Origin: JAADDV01 sp964582875 | GTDB taxonomy: Bacteria > Aquificota > Aquificia > Aquificales > Hydrogenothermaceae | Direction: 5' to 3' | NCBI GenBank assembly: GCA_964582875.1 | Contig: CAZOTZ010000027.1 | Location: 1-20,304, forward strand | Length of the DNA stretch: 20,304 bases | Part shown: positions 1-7,213 of the stretch, piece after piece | Numbering within the stretch: position 1 is the stretch's first letter | Layout of the letters: the number at the start of each line of letters is the position of its first letter | Translations under genes and position numbers: made by a program | Notes under the pieces: generated by a model | The model's database searches: none | What the model saw: only the letters and a program-made list of their open reading frames with translations | Told to the model about the DNA's origin: nothing

Positions 1-43
1 TCATTACAAGCTCATCTAACTTTTTTCTCTCTTCTGGTGTCAT
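1..43 (-). CDS. 5' end of an unknown protein, cut by window edge
   Basis: Only the first 14 codons are inside the window, starting at the ATG at 41-43 on the minus strand and reading MTPEERKKLDELVM. A strong Shine-Dalgarno sequence (AGGAGG) lies five bases before the start, just after the stop codon of the cupin gene at 54-56, so this is very likely the next gene of the same operon. The visible residues are charged and helix-forming, with no signal peptide. The family cannot be told from this fragment. Confidence 0.6.
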   Translation of the reverse strand, partial: MTPEERKKLDELVM

Positions 44-53
44 CTAAACCTCC

Positions 54-344
54 TTAATGTTTGCTTCCACATATATAGCAGACTCCTTTTGTAGTTTTTG
101 CCCAGTGTCTTGTCCCTGCTGGAAGGTCTAACCTGTCTCCTTCCTTAAGCACAACTTCTCCTTCTTCTGTTCCCATAACAACTTCACCTTCGTACACCCA
201 TCTAACTTCCTGATATGGGTGGATATGCCAGTCGTAAAAAGAGCCTGCACCATCACACCACTCAAATATGTTTGAGTAACCTTCTTCTTCCAGTATTTTT
301 TTTATCTCTTCTTTGTCTTTAATACCTGTTTTAACTACTTTCAT
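54..344 (-). CDS. Small single-domain cupin protein
   Basis: A 96-residue protein with one cupin beta-barrel. Motif 1 is HIHPYQE (His40, His42, Glu46) and motif 2 is GDRLDLPAGTRH (ending at His80), which together give the usual 3-His/1-Glu metal site. The protein is therefore probably a metal-binding enzyme or sensor of small ligands in the cytoplasm; no substrate can be named. The start chosen is the ATG at 342-344, which overlaps the upstream stop codon as ATGA and has an AGGA six bases ahead. An upstream ATG at 363-365 (seven more residues) lacks a Shine-Dalgarno sequence. A tail Cys pair (CYIC) follows the barrel. It is the fourth gene of the thioredoxin-lolA operon and was probably recruited there without a direct link to lipoprotein transport. 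Confidence 0.85.
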   Translation of the reverse strand: MKVVKTGIKDKEEIKKILEEEGYSNIFEWCDGAGSFYDWHIHPYQEVRWVYEGEVVMGTEEGEVVLKEGDRLDLPAGTRHWAKTTKGVCYICGSKH

Positions 345-787
345 CTTTTTCCTATTAAACTCCATGTTTCATGGTCTATGTTGTGGAGTATGTACTCAGG
401 AGCGTTAACTTCTATAATGTACTTTCCATCTACCTTTATTGGATTTCCTTTTTCATCTGTTCTGAAAACTACTTCTCCAACTTTATGTTTTCCTTTGAAA
501 AACTCAAATTTATTTTTGTGTTCTACAACTTTGTTTATACCGTGCATATTCATCTGTCTTTCTATAACATCTTTTATAAATCCTTTATCTTCTATTGAGA
601 ATACCCTCTGACTCATCTGTTCGTGGAAATGTTTGTCGTTGAGCCATATAAGAAATGCAAAAACTACCACTGATATATCTATTATTGTTAGAGAAAGGCT
701 GTACTTAGGGGAGAGAAAGAAGTAAGAAAACACTGTAAATACAGTAAATAAAATAATACCTGCTAAAATAAATTTACCTACTTTCAT
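341..787 (-). CDS. Small membrane protein of unknown function
   Basis: I do not recognise this 148-residue protein. Residues about 5-25 and 33-50 are hydrophobic and look like two membrane helices, joined by a short loop with the motif SPKYSLSL. The remaining 95 or so residues are hydrophilic, with many Lys, His and Glu, and should form a soluble domain; positive charges around the helices suggest that it faces the cytoplasm. The start has a GAGG sequence seven bases upstream, inside the last codons of lolA, and the two genes are one base apart, so they are translated together. It overlaps the cupin gene by four bases. It could be an envelope accessory factor, but nothing in the sequence shows this directly. 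Confidence 0.7.
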   Translation of the reverse strand: MKVGKFILAGIILFTVFTVFSYFFLSPKYSLSLTIIDISVVVFAFLIWLNDKHFHEQMSQRVFSIEDKGFIKDVIERQMNMHGINKVVEHKNKFEFFKGKHKVGEVVFRTDEKGNPIKVDGKYIIEVNAPEYILHNIDHETWSLIGKR

Positions 788-788
788 A

Positions 789-1391
789 TTAATACCTCAA
801 AACTTCTACACCCTCAGGAAGCTTTAGCCCTATCTCTACAGGTTTACTGAGATAATCAAATTTATCAAATATTATAATAACTCTGTTGCCTTCTTTATCT
901 ATGATATTTATTTTGTTTACCTTGAAGTCTTTCTTCAGGTTCAGGCTTACATCAGATATTGACTTATCAACAGGTTTTAACTGTATTGTATACCCATTAC
1001 TGTTTTTCTGTTCCTTTAAAGAAGAAAAAATCTCTTTTAACATTTTTCCTGAGGAGAGGCTTTTAAATATTTTTACTGTTATAAAATCTTCTGGAAGTTT
1101 TGATATAACAGCTTGATTTTCCTCGGGGGTGTAAACAATGACTTTATCCTTCTCTACATAAACTATCTGTTTTATAGGTGTAAGGTATTCTATCTTTATT
1201 TTATCTGGTTTTTCAGCGTACAGTATACCTTTGAATGTTTGTTTCTCTGATGTACCGTTTATGTATGTTTCCTGGGTAAAATCCCCTTTTATTCCTTCTG
1301 TTGTGGACAGTTTTTTATAAAATGCATCAAAAATTTCCCCTGCTAAAGAGAAAGAAAAGGAAAAAAGGAAAGAGAGTAGTATTTTTTTCAT
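789..1391 (-). CDS. lolA: Outer-membrane lipoprotein carrier LolA
   Basis: A 200-residue periplasmic protein. Residues 1-17 are a signal peptide (Lys-Lys followed by a Leu/Ser/Phe core ending SLAG). The mature part has the LolA pattern: an early KGDFTQE stretch, then F-x-G-x-L-Y-x-x-K-P-D-K-I-K-I-E-Y near residues 53-70, and a YTPEENQ strand, which form the open beta-barrel half. LolA takes lipoproteins released from the inner membrane and carries them to the outer membrane, so this gene shows that the cell is didermic. The length is normal. AAAAGGAG lies six bases before the ATG. The gene follows the thioredoxin-TPR gene by 12 bases. No LolB or LolCE gene is in the window; the ATPase at 11565-12236 is LolD-like but sits with an efflux system. 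Confidence 0.85.
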   Translation of the reverse strand: MKKILLSFLFSFSFSLAGEIFDAFYKKLSTTEGIKGDFTQETYINGTSEKQTFKGILYAEKPDKIKIEYLTPIKQIVYVEKDKVIVYTPEENQAVISKLPEDFITVKIFKSLSSGKMLKEIFSSLKEQKNSNGYTIQLKPVDKSISDVSLNLKKDFKVNKINIIDKEGNRVIIIFDKFDYLSKPVEIGLKLPEGVEVLRY

Positions 1392-1403
1392 TTTAAGCTC
1401 CTT

Positions 1404-2222
1404 TTAATAAAGCCACATAGCAAGTTTTTTTCTGTACTCTTTTGTTAAAGGATTACTTTCCCCTAAAAGGTTAAAGATAGCAACCATTGCTTTTCTTCCA
1501 GCTTCATCTTTATAAGTTTTGTCAAGTTGAACAACCTTAAGAAATTTATCAAGGGCTTTCTGGTAATCTTCCTGTAATGCTAAGCATGCTCCTTCTTTTA
1601 GAAGATAATCTAACTCATTTTCCGGTTTTAGTTCTTCACACCATTTCTTAAAAAGTATTAACTCTTTAAGAGCCTGTGCCCTTGAGAAATACTCTTTGTG
1701 GTACTCTTTTATAGAGTCAAGGAGTTCCTGGGCTTTATCAAGTCTACCTTCTTTTATGAAAAACTGGGCGGCTTCAAGGGCTATTTTTTTATTGTCTGGA
1801 TACTCTTGAAGCAGTTTTTCGTAAAGCTGTTCAGCTTTTATAAGATTTCCTGACATATATTCCATTTTTGCTTCTTCAAGGAGTTTATCAGCTTCAGATT
1901 TTATATGTTTTGACAGTACTTCCCTTAATTTAGGTTCTGGTAAAGCTCCAACAAATCTATCAACCTCTTTTCCATTAATCATTATCCTTACATCTGGTAT
2001 ACCGCTTACACCAAACTGCTGGGCTATGTGGGGATTCTCGTCTGTGTTTATTTTTGCCAGTACAAAACCGTACTCACCTGACAGTTTTTCAAGTAGAGGT
2101 TTTAAAACTCTACATGGTCCACACCATGGAGCCCAGAAATCTATAACAACAGGTCTTTCATATGATTTTTCCACTACTATCTCTTCAAAATTGTCATCTG
2201 TAACATCGTATATAAGTCCCAT
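1404..2222 (-). CDS. Thioredoxin-like protein with TPR tail
   Basis: A 272-residue protein with an N-terminal thioredoxin fold (residues 1-110) carrying the active site WCGPC at 33-37 and the cis-proline in GIPD at 74-77. The part after residue 115 is all helical and holds TPR-like repeats (for example LIKAEQLYEKLLQEYPD and YQKALDKFLKVV). This is the layout of CnoX/YbbN, a chaperone-redoxin that holds unfolded proteins and passes them to GroEL. E. coli YbbN has lost the full CxxC redox pair, but here both cysteines are present, so real disulfide chemistry is expected. No signal peptide is seen, so it is cytoplasmic. The start at 2222 was chosen because AAAGGAGG lies just upstream of it; an ATG nine codons earlier has no such site. 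It is the first gene behind the promoter at 2256-2284. Confidence 0.88.
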   Translation of the reverse strand: MGLIYDVTDDNFEEIVVEKSYERPVVIDFWAPWCGPCRVLKPLLEKLSGEYGFVLAKINTDENPHIAQQFGVSGIPDVRIMINGKEVDRFVGALPEPKLREVLSKHIKSEADKLLEEAKMEYMSGNLIKAEQLYEKLLQEYPDNKKIALEAAQFFIKEGRLDKAQELLDSIKEYHKEYFSRAQALKELILFKKWCEELKPENELDYLLKEGACLALQEDYQKALDKFLKVVQLDKTYKDEAGRKAMVAIFNLLGESNPLTKEYRKKLAMWLY

Positions 2223-2255
2223 ACTTTCCTCCTTTTTAAATATTAGCATATAATA

Positions 2256-2284
2256 ATAATATAGTTTTTTAGCATAATTTTCAA
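2256..2284 (-). promoter_or_regulatory. Sigma70-type promoter of the thioredoxin-lolA operon
   Basis: On the minus strand a -35 box TTGAAA (2279-2284) is followed after exactly 17 bases by a -10 box TATTAT (2256-2261). Transcription should start near 2249, about 27 bases before the ATG at 2222, leaving room for the Shine-Dalgarno sequence. The gap between ttuA and the thioredoxin gene (2223-2305) is otherwise very AT-rich and empty. Confidence 0.65.
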
Positions 2285-2305
2285 ATATTTTTTTAGTATA
2301 ATAAA

Positions 2306-3253
2306 CTAAGATTTAATAAGCTGGTTAACTTTTTCCCTTAGTTTACATACGCTACATATTTCACTGAATGATGGTTCTCCACATACTTTGCAAACTTTGA
2401 TTTCTTCTGACTGTCTTTTTTCATGTTCTTTCAGTATTGGATACATTCTTTCAAGAAAGTTTGTGTAAAACTGGAGTTTTGTTCCTGGATGTTTTTCCTC
2501 AAGTTTTGACAGTATTTCTTTATACTCAATAGAAGAAGCTCCTTCTGAAAATGGGCATTCATACTCTATATATTCAATGTTATTGAAAAAGGCATAAAGG
2601 GCAGATTCTTTCTCTGTTATCTTACAGAGGGGTTTTACTTTTCTTATAAAACCGTTTTCTTCTCTCAAAACAGGATACTGTCTCTTCAGGTAGTTAATAT
2701 CCCAGTGGAGTGTATTTCCAAATAGTACAGCAGCTTCATCATCAAGGTTATGTCCGGTAGCAATTATGTTATATCCAAGTTCCCTTGCGTGTTTGTTCAT
2801 ATAGTACCTTTTTAGTGTTCCACATGCAGAACAGGCTGGCCTGTTTGTAGCTTTGTTTATCTCAGGAATAGATGCTACTTCTTCTTTAAGGGATATTATA
2901 TGTAGTTTTCTTCCTATTCTTTCTGAAAAACTTAAGGCAAGCTTTTTTGAGTCGGTAGAATACTGGTCTATACCAAGGTCTATATAAAAGCCATCTGCTT
3001 CATAACCTAACTTTGTTAGTGCGTTCCATAAGGCGAGGCTATCTTTTCCTCCAGACACTGCAACAAGAATTCTATCTTTTTTTGAAAACATTCTGAACTG
3101 TTTTATTGTTTTTTCTACTCTTTTTTCAAACCAGCTTATAAAATGGTCTTTACACAAAGCTAATCTATGGTGTGGTAAAAAAACAACAGCTTTTTTATTT
3201 TCCCCTTTTGATTTGCATACTGTACATCTTGTTCCCTTTTTTAGTTTTGCCAT
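2306..3253 (-). CDS. ttuA: tRNA 2-thiouridine synthetase, TtuA type
   Basis: A 315-residue ATP-pyrophosphatase of the TtcA/TtuA family. An N-terminal zinc ribbon uses Cys10, Cys13, Cys34 and His37. The PP-loop SGGKDS at 67-72 binds ATP. Cys141 and Cys144 (CSACG) with Cys233 (ECPFS) match the three cysteines that hold the Fe-S cluster, and GHNLDDEA at 167-174 is also family-typical. A second zinc ribbon (CKVC...CSVC) closes the C-terminus. The two zinc ribbons separate TtuA from TtcA. TtuA adds sulfur to ribothymidine 54 in the T-loop, a change that stabilises tRNA in thermophiles; it takes sulfur from the ubiquitin-like TtuB, which is not encoded here. The ATG at 3251-3253 has AGGGTG six bases upstream; the GTG three codons earlier lies inside that site and is less likely. 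Confidence 0.85.
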   Translation of the reverse strand: MAKLKKGTRCTVCKSKGENKKAVVFLPHHRLALCKDHFISWFEKRVEKTIKQFRMFSKKDRILVAVSGGKDSLALWNALTKLGYEADGFYIDLGIDQYSTDSKKLALSFSERIGRKLHIISLKEEVASIPEINKATNRPACSACGTLKRYYMNKHARELGYNIIATGHNLDDEAAVLFGNTLHWDINYLKRQYPVLREENGFIRKVKPLCKITEKESALYAFFNNIEYIEYECPFSEGASSIEYKEILSKLEEKHPGTKLQFYTNFLERMYPILKEHEKRQSEEIKVCKVCGEPSFSEICSVCKLREKVNQLIKS

Positions 3254-3303
3254 TCTCTTCACCCTGTTTTAAAGTATTGACTAAGTGTAAAATTTTCTTA
3301 CAA

Positions 3304-4479
3304 TTATCTTAAAGCGCCGGTTTTGCTAATTTCCCCCTTCCCCTCCCTTTTCTTTTTTATTTTTACTTTTTTTCCTTCGTAATTCCTAAAAACTATATAC
3401 TCATTTGTTTCTTCTTCAATATAATCTGGCATTACTGGAACTTTGCCTAATCCTCCTTCAAGGTCTACAGCGTATATTGGATAACCTAAGCCAGAAACTC
3501 TACCTCTTAGATGTTCAAGTATTTCTATACCTTTCTTTATATCTGTTCTAAAATGTAAAACACCTTTTGTTGGGTCACAGTAAAAAAGGTAATACGGTTT
3601 TATCTTTACTTTTAAAAGGTCTCTCATCAGTGTCTCTATTGTTTCTTTACTGTCGTTTATCCCTTTTAGCAGTACTGTTTGATTTAAAACAGGTGTTCCT
3701 GTTGATAGGATATTTTTAACAGCTTTTTTTGTTTCAGTTGTTATCTCATTAGGGTGGTTAAAGTGTGTAATAAGCCATACTTTTTCGTATTTTTCAAAGA
3801 GCTCAAGGAGTTTTTCGTCGTGAAACCTGTACGGATTAACTACTAATTCTCTACTCCCAATTCTTATTATATCTATATGTTCTATCTGGTAGAGGTTCTT
3901 CAGTATGTACTCAATCTTTTCGTCTGGTAGTGTTAAAGGGTCTCCACCTGATATGAGAACTTCTCTTATCTGCTTGTTTTCTTTTATGTAAGAAAACATT
4001 CTGTCGTACTCTTCTTTTGTTCTTGCCCTTTCATCTTCTAAAAACATTCTTTTTCTCATACAGTGGCGGCAGTAAACTGAGCAGAAGTTTGTTGCTCTGA
4101 GCAAAACCCTGTCTGGATACCTGTGGGTCAAACCACTGACAGGACTCATCACATCTTCGTTAAACGGGTCTAAAAAACTTCCTCTCTGGATATTTTCGTC
4201 TATCTCTTCTAAAGATGGGAATATCTGTCTGAAAACAGGGTCTTTTTCTGAAAATTCCTTTATTAGAGAAAAGTAATAAGGGGTAGTTCCAAAATGGAAT
4301 ATATCTGAAGTTTTTTCAAAAGAGAACTTCTGGTTCTTATCAAGGGGAATTATTTTTTCAACATCTGATACAGATTTTAACCTGTTCCTTATCTGCCATT
4401 TCCAGTTTTTCCATTCTTTTTCATCAACCTCTTTCCAGATGTCAAATTTCTTCCAGTACTCTTTTTCAAGTTTAACCAT
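3304..4479 (-). CDS. kamA: Lysine 2,3-aminomutase family radical SAM enzyme
   Basis: A 391-residue radical SAM enzyme. The cluster cysteines are Cys133, Cys137 and Cys140, followed by the SAM-binding GGDP at 178-181. Lys346 in GGLGKVPVMPDY is the PLP-binding lysine. Asp302 (CDPTKG) and Asp339 (AVDLEGG) correspond to the two aspartates that hold the substrate's amino group in Clostridium lysine 2,3-aminomutase; the EF-P-modifying EpmB lacks the second, and glutamate 2,3-aminomutase changes both. The enzyme should therefore turn L-lysine into beta-lysine. Beta-lysine may feed N-acetyl-beta-lysine, a salt protectant, but no AblB acetyltransferase is nearby; EF-P modification would need EpmA, also absent. 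The last 20 or so residues are Lys-rich and outside the catalytic core. The start has AGGG upstream and follows the membrane-protein gene by one base. Confidence 0.85.
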   Translation of the reverse strand: MVKLEKEYWKKFDIWKEVDEKEWKNWKWQIRNRLKSVSDVEKIIPLDKNQKFSFEKTSDIFHFGTTPYYFSLIKEFSEKDPVFRQIFPSLEEIDENIQRGSFLDPFNEDVMSPVSGLTHRYPDRVLLRATNFCSVYCRHCMRKRMFLEDERARTKEEYDRMFSYIKENKQIREVLISGGDPLTLPDEKIEYILKNLYQIEHIDIIRIGSRELVVNPYRFHDEKLLELFEKYEKVWLITHFNHPNEITTETKKAVKNILSTGTPVLNQTVLLKGINDSKETIETLMRDLLKVKIKPYYLFYCDPTKGVLHFRTDIKKGIEILEHLRGRVSGLGYPIYAVDLEGGLGKVPVMPDYIEEETNEYIVFRNYEGKKVKIKKKREGKGEISKTGALR

Positions 4480-4480
4480 T

Positions 4481-4900
4481 TTAGCCCTGATGTGAATAGA
4501 TAGAATGTGCTATAAACTCATTGTCAAAAAGGTTAAGCATAACCAGAATAACATATGCAAATATGTAAAAAACAGAGAGAAGCTCACTTTCTTTTCTAAA
4601 AAGAATTCCTCTTACACTTCCTATAATGAGGAAAAAAAATGTTAAAAATCCTCCAAGTATATAGTGGAGTTTAAATAAGGATATATTTCCGCTATGAAAC
4701 TGGTAGAGGGATTTTAACCAGATAAGACCTGTAATCCCTGCAAGTAGAACAATAATACTTCCAAAGATTACAATACTCCCTGCTATGTTCATAACAAGTT
4801 TTTTCCTTGTTATAACCCCAGCAAGCTCAAAAAAAAGGCCAAGTAGTGGAATTAAAACTCCAAATCTACCAAATAAAGCATGGGCAAGGTTGTAATCCAT
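4481..4900 (-). CDS. Four-helix membrane protein, DUF2231-like
   Basis: A 139-residue integral membrane protein with four hydrophobic segments (about 9-30, 35-60, 80-98 and 108-124). Histidines stand near the first and third helices (AHALFGRFG and KLHYILGG), and there is a conserved-looking ITGLIWL stretch. This pattern resembles the small DUF2231/YozB-like membrane proteins, some of which are thought to bind heme or work near respiratory chains; I give that family with moderate confidence only. The start has AAAGGAG six bases upstream, placed right after the T-run of the RNase Y terminator. The gene is one base from kamA, so both share a transcript, but no reason for pairing them is visible. 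Confidence 0.7.
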   Translation of the reverse strand: MDYNLAHALFGRFGVLIPLLGLFFELAGVITRKKLVMNIAGSIVIFGSIIVLLAGITGLIWLKSLYQFHSGNISLFKLHYILGGFLTFFFLIIGSVRGILFRKESELLSVFYIFAYVILVMLNLFDNEFIAHSIYSHQG

Positions 4901-4913
4901 TTTTTTCTCCTTT

Positions 4914-4946
4914 AAAAAGGGGGAAGAAAACCCAGCCGTCTTCCCC
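4914..4946 (-). terminator. Intrinsic terminator after RNase Y gene
   Basis: Read on the minus strand, GGGGAAGA (4946-4939) and TCTTCCCC (4927-4920) form a perfect eight-pair stem with an 11-base loop, followed by C and five T. It begins directly after the rny stop codon at 4947-4949. The T-run runs straight into the Shine-Dalgarno sequence of the next gene, so the downstream genes depend on read-through or on a promoter not recognised here. Confidence 0.75.
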
Positions 4947-6608
4947 TTACTTAGCTACTTCAACAAACCTTGATTCCCTTATTGTTGTTACTTTTATCTG
5001 TCCTGGGAACTCAACTTCTTTCTCAATTCTTTTTGCTATCTCTTTTGTAAGGAGGTAAGCTTCTTCATCAGAGAGTTTCTCTGCATTTACTATTATTCTT
5101 ACTTCTCTTCCTGCCTGTATTGCAAATGATTTTTCTACATTCTCAAATGAGTTAACTATAGCCTCTATCTTTTCAAGTCTATTGATGTAAGACTGGAGTG
5201 CTTCCCTCCTTGCTCCTGGTCTTGCAGCTGAGAGGGCATCAGCAGCAGCAACTAAAACAGCTTCCGGATATCTTGCAGGTTCGTCGTTGTGGTGGTAAAG
5301 GATAGCATTTATAACAACGTCAGGTTCTCCGTATCTTTTTGCAAGTTCAGCTCCTACCTTAGAGTGGGAACCTCCAACCTCATGGGATATTGATTTTCCT
5401 ATATCGTGCATTAAACCTCCTCTTCTTGCCGCTTTTTCATCAAGACCAAGTTCAGCAGCCATCATACCAGCAAGGTATGCAACTTCTTTTGTGTGGAGAA
5501 GAACGTTCTGTGTGTAAGATGTTCTGTAGTAAAGCTTTCCTATATAGTAGTAAAGTTCAGGATGAACATCTGTAAATCCAAGTTCAAGGCATGTTTCTTC
5601 TCCAAGTTTTCTAACGTGCTCTTCCATTTCTTCTTTTACTTTTGATACAACCTCTTCAATTCTTCCTGGATGTATTCTTCCGTCTGCTATAAGTCTTTCA
5701 AGGGACTGTTTTGCTATTTCCCTTCTAAGTGGGTCAAATGATGAGATAGTAACAATATCTGGTGTATCATCAATTATAAGGTCAACTCCTGTTTCCATCT
5801 CAAAAGCTCTTATGTTTCTACCTTCTCTACCTATGATTCTTCCTTTTAGGTCGTTAGAAGGAAGGTCTACAACTGATATAGTGTAAGAAGTGGTTACTTC
5901 TGGTGCTAATCTTTGGATAGCTGTAACAAGGTTCCATTTAGCCTCTTTTTCAGCTTCTTTTTTAGCTGTTTCTTCTATCTCTTTTGCTAATTTAGCAGCT
6001 TCAAGTTTTGCTTCTTCTTCAACCCTTTTCATAAGTTCTTCTTTGGCTTCTTCTTTTGTCATTGAAGCTATTCTCTGGAGTTCAAGCATATACTGTTCTT
6101 CAGCTGCTTTGAGTTTTTCCTCTCTTTCTTCAATCTCTTTCTGGATATTTCTTATCTCTTCTTCAAGTTTTTTTACCTCTTCCCATTTTCTATCAAGGTC
6201 TTCTTCTCTGTGTTCTACCCTTGCAAGCCTTTTTTCTAACTGGGCTTCCCTTGCCATAAGTGTTTTTTCAAGTTCCTGAAGTTCTTCTCTTTCCTTTTTA
6301 AGCTCCTGTTCAAGTTCCTGTTTTCTTTTTAGTATCTCTTTTTCAATAAGTATTTCCTGTTTCTGCTTAAGGTCTTCTGCTTCTCTTATTATCTTTTCAG
6401 CTTCCCTTTTTGCTTTTTCTTTATACTCTTCAAGTAGTTCTTTAGCTTTTTTCTCTGCCTCTGCTTTAATTTTTTCTCTTTCATCTATTATCTTTTGTGC
6501 TTCTTCTTCTTTTTGTTTTAGTGTTTTTCCTATAGTTGTTTTACAGGCTGTAAAACCAGCAGCTCCACCAACAGCTAAAGCAGATATTCCAACTATAACT
6601 TCAATCAT
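4947..6608 (-). CDS. rny: Ribonuclease Y
   Basis: A 553-residue membrane-anchored endoribonuclease that starts mRNA decay. Residues 1-20 form the membrane anchor, and about 28-225 are a long charged coiled coil rich in Glu, Lys and Ala. The KH RNA-binding domain follows, with its GREG loop at 260-263. The HD domain holds His372, the His401-Asp402 pair in MHDIGK, His439-His440 and Asp457, the metal ligands of this phosphodiesterase fold. The length is slightly above the usual 520. The ATG at 6606-6608 overlaps the end of the cyclo-ligase gene by eight bases, and a terminator stands behind the stop. The gene is therefore the last of the 6S-cyclo-ligase-RNase Y unit. A second endonuclease (RNase E/G) may or may not exist elsewhere. 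Confidence 0.95.
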   Translation of the reverse strand: MIEVIVGISALAVGGAAGFTACKTTIGKTLKQKEEEAQKIIDEREKIKAEAEKKAKELLEEYKEKAKREAEKIIREAEDLKQKQEILIEKEILKRKQELEQELKKEREELQELEKTLMAREAQLEKRLARVEHREEDLDRKWEEVKKLEEEIRNIQKEIEEREEKLKAAEEQYMLELQRIASMTKEEAKEELMKRVEEEAKLEAAKLAKEIEETAKKEAEKEAKWNLVTAIQRLAPEVTTSYTISVVDLPSNDLKGRIIGREGRNIRAFEMETGVDLIIDDTPDIVTISSFDPLRREIAKQSLERLIADGRIHPGRIEEVVSKVKEEMEEHVRKLGEETCLELGFTDVHPELYYYIGKLYYRTSYTQNVLLHTKEVAYLAGMMAAELGLDEKAARRGGLMHDIGKSISHEVGGSHSKVGAELAKRYGEPDVVINAILYHHNDEPARYPEAVLVAAADALSAARPGARREALQSYINRLEKIEAIVNSFENVEKSFAIQAGREVRIIVNAEKLSDEEAYLLTKEIAKRIEKEVEFPGQIKVTTIRESRFVEVAK

Positions 6609-7158
6609 TTTCCTTCGCCTCCTTTATTTTTATTACTCTGGTAGGTGTGATAATAACGTCTAATGGTATATCGTGTTCCTCATGGGGAATCTCATCAACA
6701 ATCTGGAAATCATAAGCTAATCCTACTTTTAAACCTTTTACTTTTTTCAAAAATCTATCATAGTACCCTTTTCCATAACCAATTCTATGACCTTTCTTAT
6801 CAAAAACAACACCTGGAACAAAGATGGTGTCTATAACTTCATACGGAACAGGATTTCCCTCAGGTTCTTTTATTCCTGCATAACCTTCCTTTAAGGAAGT
6901 TAACTCTTTTACAGGAATAGGGAGTATATCTTTTCCTGAAACTTTTGGTAGTAAAACAGTTTTTTCAAGTTTGAGGAGTTTTTCTATGAGAGGTAATGTG
7001 TTTACTTCATTTCTATGGGGGTAATATAAGAGGACATACCTGGCGGTTTTTAATTGGGGTAGAGATAGCACCTTCTCTACTACAGCTTTTGACTCTTCTT
7101 CTGCTTTTTTATGTTCCTCTCTTCTTTTGAGAAGAATATCCCTTAGTAAATGTTTCAA
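6601..7158 (-). CDS. 5-formyltetrahydrofolate cyclo-ligase
   Basis: A 185-residue enzyme (also called YgfA/MTHFS) that uses ATP to turn 5-formyl-THF into 5,10-methenyl-THF and so recycles a folate side product. The ATP-binding signature GHRIGYGKGYYDR is at 123-135, preceded by FVPGVVFD and an N-terminal basic helix. The length is normal. The start codon is TTG (7156-7158), supported by GGGAGG at 7164-7169 five bases upstream; no better in-frame start exists. That Shine-Dalgarno sequence lies inside a strong hairpin (7161-7186), so translation is probably restricted. The gene lies directly downstream of the 6S-like RNA, the order known as ssrS-ygfA, which suggests that the RNA transcript extends into it. 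It overlaps rny by eight bases. Confidence 0.92.
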   Translation of the reverse strand: MKHLLRDILLKRREEHKKAEEESKAVVEKVLSLPQLKTARYVLLYYPHRNEVNTLPLIEKLLKLEKTVLLPKVSGKDILPIPVKELTSLKEGYAGIKEPEGNPVPYEVIDTIFVPGVVFDKKGHRIGYGKGYYDRFLKKVKGLKVGLAYDFQIVDEIPHEEHDIPLDVIITPTRVIKIKEAKEND

Positions 7159-7160
7159 TC

Positions 7161-7186
7161 TGACCTCCCATTTAACTGGAAGGTCA
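7161..7186 (-). promoter_or_regulatory. Hairpin hiding the cyclo-ligase ribosome-binding site
   Basis: On the minus-strand transcript UGACCUUCC (7186-7178) pairs with GGGAGGUCA (7169-7161) in nine pairs, one of them U-G, around an eight-base loop. The 3' arm contains the whole Shine-Dalgarno sequence GGGAGG of the TTG-started cyclo-ligase gene. On the plus strand the wobble pair would be a C-A mismatch, so the hairpin fits the RNA of the minus strand. The pairing is seen in the sequence; a control function is inferred. Confidence 0.65.
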
Positions 7187-7213
7187 CGCGGCGGCTTTAT
7201 ATAAAGCCCCGCG
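7187..7213. repeat. 27-base interrupted palindrome beside the 6S-like RNA
   Basis: CGCGG (7187-7191), one unpaired C, then GGCTTTA TA TAAAGCC (7193-7208) and CCGCG (7209-7213) form an almost perfect inverted repeat of 12 pairs. Its right-hand arm is also the end of the closing stem of the 6S-like RNA, so the RNA can form either one or the other. There is no T-run on either side, so it is not a simple terminator; it may be a processing site, a protein site or part of a switch. It also contains TTTATA/TATAAA, which could serve as a -10 box. Confidence 0.6.

Noticed and set aside
3254..3303. Possible promoter between kamA and ttuA
   Set aside because: TTGTAA occurs on the minus strand, but no -10-like hexamer stands at 16-18 bases; the best candidates are too far or too close. 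The gap is more likely just a spacer within the operon.
5890..6279. Serine-rich open frame on the plus strand opposite the RNase Y coiled coil
   Set aside because: It is the antisense reading of repeated Glu/Lys codons (GAA, GAG, AAG), which gives Ser/Leu/Phe-rich nonsense. It has no ribosome site or family features.
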